From contig NC_088775.1 of the NCBI RefSeq assembly GCF_954871325.1, positions 79,213,561-79,277,560 of the forward strand: a DNA stretch of 64,000 nucleotides. Direction: 5' to 3'. Source of the DNA: Gordionus sp. m RMFG-2023. Taxonomy: Eukaryota; Nematomorpha; Gordioida; Chordodea; Parachordodidae. The notes under the pieces were generated by a model. It saw only the letters and a program-made list of their open reading frames with translations, made no database searches and was not told where the DNA came from. Positions 58,111-64,000 of the stretch are shown in pieces. Position numbers and translations under genes: made by a program. How positions within the stretch are numbered: position 1 is the first letter of the stretch; each line of letters begins with the position of its first letter.

Positions 58111-60950
58111 CTTATTTCTAATCCATTTAGATATTTCGGTCCCAAATTTAAACTATTTTTAAAATTAATTGGTCAAAACTAAAAGTTATGTTAAACGACT
58201 CTAATCATATCTTACACAATTTATATTTTTATTCAATCATATATTTAAATGGGAACCTGATATTATAATTTTAACATTTCGTTATATAATATAAATTTTG
58301 TTAAAAAATTTTATTTTAAACCCCTGCTCATCATACTTTTTAAATATTATTAAAAATTTTACAACAAAGTTTTAGATTTTTTTAAATCGTATTTTCGTAT
58401 TTTATAACATTATAATATAAAGGATTGGGAAGGAGTATTTTTTGAAAAGAAATACTTAAATTGTTTTGGAATCCTTGTTTATTCCAAATTTGGTTGACTC
58501 CTAAACATCTTAAAAATTTGAGAGTCCAGGCAACCCCTCTGGCTGCCCGTAAGCCAAGCTCAACTATATGTCTCAAATGTTTATTTATAATTTTAAAATA
58601 TAAGAAAATTTTATCCGTTTATTGGCGTTAAATGATAAAATACATTTATATTTAAGTGAAAAAATAGACTTAATTTGAAATCATCGGGCCTAATTTCCCA
58701 AGACCGGCCCGAATTGAAAAATTCAATTTTTTTTTTATTGTAAAAACATATATTCAAAAAATAAAAAATATTAGCGCCTTGTTCTTATAAGAATTTTAAA
58801 ATATAATATTTATTTGACAAAATGTAATGATATATTAAAAAATTTAAGCCAGACCAGGCCCGAAATTTAAAAAAATATATTAGGCCCGACTCAACCCGAA
58901 CCAAAAATAGACCCGGCCCGGCCAGAAACTCGTTCGGGTAGGTTCGGTATTTTATAATTGACTGCTCATTTTATAATTGACTGTTCAATAGCTTCATAAC
59001 GAAATAAGGATCGTAAACAATAGTCACTGCCAATTTTGATCAAGAACAAAAAAAATTTTTTGTTTAGACAGTTATTTTTTAAATATAACTATATAGTAAC
59101 ATTTAATTTTAAAAACACTCGATAAACACCCCCTTATTCATTTGTTTGAAAAATTATTGTAAATAAATTTTTCTTACTTAAAGAATGAATTAAAAATAAA
59201 AGATGGCAGTAGAAAAAAAATAATTTCGACTTGGGTTAAAATGTGATTATAAAAATTAAGAAAAGATGCGACTGCCCGCCTACACAACAACGTCTGGTCA
59301 CATTAATAAAGGAACATAAATTAAAATTTTAATTAGAAGTGATATTTCGACATTAAACTTATAAATATAATATTGCCTAATCTTTAATACTGTTAAAAAA
59401 AGATTTAAAATTTGATATTTGATTGGTAGAAAATTAATATTACCGCAAAAATAATTACCTTTGGGTAGTACTTTCAGAAATAGATTTATAGACTTATATT
59501 CATTTGCTGACTCGTTTATCCAACTTCAAAACACTTTAGATATGAAATAATATTTTTATTATATAACAAATTTCACAACTACAGAGATCAATACGTGAGT
59601 ATTAGTAAATTGCAGGATTGGGAAACAATTAATTTCTTATATAAATTACAATAATTTTTTTAAATGAGTAATTGCATTTAATTACAAAGAGAGAGATAGA
59701 AAAAGATGTAATTTACAATTTAAAAAAAGTTGAAATGTAATTAGTAATTTAATATGATAATTTTATATAAAAGTGGATTTCATTATTTTCAAATTTTATT
59801 TTCTTATCCATTCCGCCCAATTTTTATTTCTTCCCTAATTATTTTTTTTAAAGTTTTATGTAGATGTTGAAATTGATTTTGAAGATTCAAAGTTATCAAT
59901 AAACGAAAAATTTTAAGTATGTTGAAAGTTGAGTTGTTATAAGAATATTTCTACATTTTATCTACTTAGAGAACGTGTCCAAAATTATAAAAAAAATACG
60001 CTTCCACCTATTTTATGGAAATAAAATTAATGGCCTCAACAAAAGGTTTGCTGATTATATTTTTGAAAATTAGATTAATTTCTGAGATCGTGCAAGCTAA
60101 TCAATCCTAATCTAATCTAATCCCATAAATAAAATCGAACTTGAAGTTCTAATTTTCTCAAAAAAGATGTCAAAGTTAGATTTTACTTACAATCAAATAG
60201 ATGTTATCGAAGCGTAAGTATATTAGAAGTGCACAATGGACATGTTTAAAAATATTATTTTAGCAGACGGTTAAACGGGTTTTTTAAAACAGTGGGTGGA
60301 TGGGCTGGTGAATTTAAAATATTTTTCGGGTGAAATAGGCAGAACGGACTTATATTTATTGAACATTTTTTTTATAAATAATAAGCCAAACGAACCAACC
60401 AAATAATTTTTATATATTGATCGGGCGGGTGGGTTAAATAAAATTTTTAGATAAATTGATAGGTAGTATTATATTTAATGTAAGACGTTTTCTAATAATG
60501 GTTATGAATAATCTTTATGATTGATTATCATACGAAATTTATACCATTTTTTAAAACATTATTTTAATTATAAGAATTAAATATTTAATAGTAATTAACA
60601 TCAGTAATCAATTATTTTTAAAAGTAATTGTGCCCAATCCTGCTAAAAATTGCATTATAAAAAAATAATTTTGGATTTTATTTTAAATAATGTAAATAAT
60701 ATTGATTTTAATATATTAACTGTAGTATTTTATTAATTTCGGAAAAATGATAATTTTAGGACAATTCGCTGATTGGAGCATTTTCTTCCCACAATTTATG
60801 TATAAAGTTGAACATTTTATCCGTGACTGATACCTAAATAATATAAGATATTAGTATTATATTATTAATATAAAAAATGGCATCTTACAGTAGGTTGAGG
60901 AGATAATAATAAATAATTATATTTTTAACTAATAAAATTTATAAATCTTA
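58111..60950. other. non-coding, with a CCCGG-rich MITE-like patch
   Basis: Between 58660 and 58990 lie CATCGGGCCTAA, GACCGGCCCGAA, CCAGACCAGGCCCGAA and GACCCGGCCCGGCC blocks, the CCCGG MITE family; its ends are unclear. The rest is AT-rich and unassigned. Confidence 0.45.
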
Positions 60951-60961
60951 TCCCTTTAATT

Positions 60962-61163
60962 GCTGTTAATAAACCGTTTGATTTGAGCAGATTTTTAAAT
61001 ATGTTTAGTTCATTTTATCCAGAATATATTATGCAATTTGTTCACAGAAAGAAGGTTTGGATAACCTATGCGAAATCTAGGCTTAAGCAATATTAAGCTG
61101 GCTAAACTATAGAGTAAACTGATATAAAAAATCGACTCAAATCGAGCCGTTTCATAAAAATAC
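60962..61163. mobile_element. foldback MITE copy with target duplication
   Basis: Begins GCTGTTAATAAACCG and ends GAGCCGTTTCATAAAAATAC. Flanked by the duplication CTTTAATT (60954-60961, 61164-61171). Internal order as in the type copy. Confidence 0.75.
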
Positions 61164-61171
61164 CTTTAATT

Positions 61172-62579
61172 AAAGCAAAATAAAATTCTATGTAACTAAT
61201 ATTTTTTTAGGTAAATTTAATTGAATTGGGTGTTTAGTAGAAAATTTTTATAAGAAGATTATATAAAAGTGAAAATTTTAATAACAAGATAAATATGGTT
61301 TATATCTATTCATATTTTATAATCATATAGATCTATAAATTTCTGAGAATGTGTAATAATTTTTTTACAATGAATACTCCATATCTATCTAGATTATCTA
61401 ATGGCGTAACAAAGAAGCAGAGTTGTTCAAAAATGTGGTATTTGTATCTGTACTAGATACACTTTTATTTTATATCTATATATATTTTTAGAGGAATAAT
61501 TGAATTCAATTCATTAAATGTTAAGTCCGAATTTATTTCATTATAAAAATAAACCAGACAAATTTTATATTCAAAATGGATGACATTAAAATATTAACAT
61601 TTATATTAATTTTAATTATTTTTATATATCATATCAATATTACAAGTGATGATGAAGAAATAGAAGAATTAATCAACCCGACATCAGGGGGTTCAAATAT
61701 TGAATTTTCTTGACCAAACGCCTAATAATTAAGATATATCCTTGAATATGTCGGATATCCTAATATAAAATTGTTATTCATAACACCACACTGCCGTCAA
61801 TCCCGAAAAAAAGACTTTTCAGTGTGACTTAAACTGTCTTTAAACAGGGATATGATAGAAATTTTGAGAATGTACTATTACTAAAATTTAAAAATTATTA
61901 TTTATTACTTAGTTATATATACATATAAAGAAGTGGTCAAAGTGAAAATATCCTTCCTCCCCACTTATAATTATTTTCCTTAAATAAAACAAAATTCTAT
62001 ATTATAAATATAATTATTCTTTGATACAATAAATGATGTTCGTTTGCAAGAGGTTTTTTGTAAATTATAAACAAAATGATGCCCCCCCCCAATCATCTTT
62101 ATCCCAATTCAGGGTTAACCTTATTTAAATCTTGAGATATATGGAAAGGGGGGGGGGTATAGCCAATCTTGAATTTGTTGTTAAAACTTATGTGTATATT
62201 TACGTTTATAAATACTTTTGAATGCATTGGAAAAAAAGAAATAGTTTATTAATCGTGGGTTTCATATATTATGAAATCGATTTTTAATGGGCTTTGGTAT
62301 AGATCAAAATCGAAGAAAAGTAGTTTTGATTGAAGATTGTCCGTCTTGATTATAAGGATTTAAATTATGAGAGGGAGGTCCTATCAAATTTGCCAGGGGG
62401 TTTCAATATTCTTAGACCCTTCCTAGTGATTTTGAAATATTCTTTTAATTAAAAATAAATAGTTATTTTTGTCTAAATATTTACCTTCATTTAAAAAGGT
62501 AAATTTTATTAGTATATTTTACTATACTAAAAAGTAACTGATTTTATTATAATGAAAACATAATATAATGTATTTTTTT
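61172..62579. other. non-coding stretch apart from a doubtful small ORF
   Basis: AT-rich, with a 9-C run (62082-62090) and a 10-G run (62148-62157) only ~60 bp apart and complementary in sense. No further gene evidence. Confidence 0.4.
61577..61714 (+). CDS. small ORF, hydrophobic N-terminus (uncertain)
   Basis: 45 codons: ATG, a hydrophobic stretch (ILTFILILIIFIY) that could be a signal peptide or anchor, then an acidic tail (DDEEIEELINPTSGG). No homolog recognised and no flanking exon found. In AT-rich DNA a Leu/Ile-rich stretch arises easily, so chance is likely. Confidence 0.2.
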
Positions 62580-62705
62580 TCAAATACATAATAAAACTTT
62601 ATAAGGCGTAGGATTTAAATGTCGCTTGTGATCTTGACGTAACGTTGATAAATTTTCTTTGACAAGTTTTCTGACATCTTCAATGGAAGGAAGTGGTATC
62701 TGCAG
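62580..62705 (-). CDS. NAPRT: NAPRT-like terminal exon
   Basis: Begins after TTTTACTAG; encodes [20 protein letters not shown] and [12 protein letters not shown], stop at 62582-62580. An acceptor 6 bp further in (CTGCAG) would also keep the frame. Confidence 0.83.
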   Translation of the reverse strand: MQIPLPSIEDVRKLVKENLSTLRQDHKRHLNPTPYKVLLCI

Positions 62706-63728
62706 CTAGTAAAACAAATATTTGTTTATTCGGGTATAACTTAATAACATAAAAAATTATTAAAAATAAAAATACGAAAAATACCTCGCCATCTTTCCAA
62801 TATAATTTTAAAAGTGATTCAACCCTTGTTGGATTTACGTACGTCCTAAGTGCCGCCTGTAATAATAATGCAAATAACAATTTTTTTTTGAAATGGGTAG
62901 GCCCCTTTATTTAAATTTTAAACCAAAAAAATTTATAAATTAATAATATTATAATAGTGATTCCAAATCATTTGGAAAGAGAAAAAATGCGAACTGGAAC
63001 CCAACATCCGAAGGTTCCAATCTTTAGAAATATGGATTGGCCAAAGGTAAACGTTATTCGAATATATTTATAATTTTTTAAAATTAACCTATAAACATGT
63101 CAATTATGCTTTTCTGTGAAAGGCATTATCACGAATGTTGAATTCCCTGACAAATTATTACCGTGAATGCATTAGCGCGAGGATATTATTTCTGTTTGTG
63201 ATATAGAACTTAATTAGGTTGGTCGAAATAAAAGGTGAATAATAAACCATGCTCCTTTAAAAAAATATATAAACCTAGCCATAGTCCATGTTTTAACATT
63301 AAATTTGCCAAAATAAATAAATTTCTCAAAATAATAATTGCAAATTCGCTAAACAATTGACCAAAGTGCATCGGTAATGCATTTGTTATAATATTTAACA
63401 TTAACAGTGATGCATTCGCGGGATTTTTTTGAGGATACTTCACTATAAAGCCTCTCACTGAAAAGATTGACTTGGCATCAGATTTAAATCCAGATAAACA
63501 ATCATGAGTTTTTTTGAATGTCTATAAAAAGGAATTATAAACTAAAATTATAAACTAATATTAACCTAATTCATAATTAATATAAAAAAATTAAGTAAAA
63601 TAATAACTTATGTATCAAAAAAAGAGATGGTTTATTAACTTGGAATGGGTGGCGGCATAATATCTTAGTATGAGGTTCGATAAATTGGTTTTCATTGCTC
63701 ATTTGAATGAGGTCTAAAATGGCTTCGC
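62580..63728 (-). CDS. NAPRT: nicotinate phosphoribosyltransferase, C-terminal exons
   Basis: Three minus-strand exons of the NAD-salvage enzyme that joins nicotinate to PRPP. 63728-63640 encodes [20 protein letters not shown] and KILCRHPFQ. 62856-62785 encodes [20 protein letters not shown]. 62705-62580 encodes [20 protein letters not shown], then [17 protein letters not shown] and a TGA four codons later. All borders are GT-AG and phases fit. The LCRHPF, VxPTRVExLL, LPS and [12 protein letters not shown] blocks are the characteristic C-terminal end of animal NAPRT. Introns are 783 and 79 bp. The catalytic part lies beyond the right edge. The protein may end a little early, or a last exon was missed below 62580. 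Confidence 0.85.
62785..62856 (-). CDS. NAPRT: NAPRT-like exon, middle
   Basis: 72 bp, 24 codons in phase 0, encoding [20 protein letters not shown]. Acceptor ATTATTACAG, donor GTATTT. Confidence 0.85.
63640..63728 (-). CDS. NAPRT: NAPRT-like exon (most 5' in the window)
   Basis: 89 bp; acceptor TTTTTTATCAAAG, donor GTTAATA. Encodes [10 protein letters not shown] and KILCRHPFQ. Confidence 0.83.
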
Positions 63729-63780
63729 CTTTGATAAAAAAAGAAGTCTTTAAGCATTTCGCATATATCAGATATCTACA

Positions 63781-64000
63781 GGCCTGGTACTAAACTAGGG
63801 TACAGGGGTGGGTCGCATTTTAATTTTTTTAAATATACCCGAGTCTGGCCTAAAAAAATTTATAAAATGCCCGGCCCGAACTGAATATTTTAAATTGGCA
63901 TTATTATCTATAAAAATTAATGATGAATATAATATATTTTAAAAAAAAAAATTTTTAATTCCGGGAAACTAAAAATATAAAACCCGGGTCGGGTCAAAAA
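63781..64000. repeat. CCCGG-rich MITE, cut by the window edge
   Basis: CAGGCCTGGTACTAAACTAG, then GGGTGGGTCGC, AGTCTGGCCTAAA, GCCCGGCCCGAA and, at the edge, CCCGGGTCGGGTC: the CCCGG MITE family, inside a NAPRT intron. Confidence 0.5.

Noticed and set aside
63210-63458. 82-codon minus-strand frame between NAPRT exons
   Set aside because: It lies inside the 783-bp intron, matches no NAPRT segment, and is Leu/Ile-rich as expected from AT-rich chance frames.

Overview
The window is an AT-rich eukaryotic (metazoan-type) sequence. Three host genes can be identified by protein family, and all have very short or widely scattered exons. Most of the rest is transposon. The animal affinity rests on a PDE7-type cyclic nucleotide phosphodiesterase, a GT31 beta-1,3-glycosyltransferase and an animal-type nicotinate phosphoribosyltransferase (NAPRT). 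Spliceosomal introns are common and often 43-80 bp long, even inside the DNA transposons. I cannot name the species.

Layout. 1-1.5 kb: mostly featureless, with one candidate exon on the minus strand. 1.5-5.5 kb: a hAT transposon with perfect 8-bp target duplications. 5.7-8.2 kb: a decayed reverse-transcriptase element with an inverted partial copy beside it. 8.3-15.5 kb: the catalytic-domain exons of a PDE7-like gene on the minus strand, its introns filled with hAT pieces and foldback elements. 16.3-19.0 kb: a second hAT. 19-31 kb: mostly non-coding, with an ancient hAT remnant, foldback copies and one candidate exon near 24.5 kb. 30.9-34.8 kb: a third hAT with another element inside it, then a minus-strand RT element. 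36.7-37.5 kb: an unidentified short-intron coding remnant. 38.2-49.9 kb: an old minus-strand LTR retrotransposon (fossil), split by a hAT, a MITE and a young Ty3/gypsy element at 43.3-49.3 kb. 51.0-52.3 kb: a LINE with a 5' inversion. 54.6-55.8 kb: an intact GT31 gene. 56.5-58.1 kb: another RT remnant. 61-62.5 kb: a foldback element and sparse sequence. 62.6-64 kb: the C-terminal exons of NAPRT, running off the right edge.

The host genes do not form an evident pathway: cAMP signalling (PDE7), Golgi glycosylation (GT31) and NAD salvage (NAPRT). The shared theme is transposon load. Ten elements carry 8-bp flanking duplications that match exactly and one more matches at 7 of 8. The families include a ~200-bp foldback family with about nine copies, AACGCGTT- or GAACCCG-flanked hATs, and CCCGG-rich MITEs. 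Long G or C homopolymers recur throughout despite the AT-rich background.
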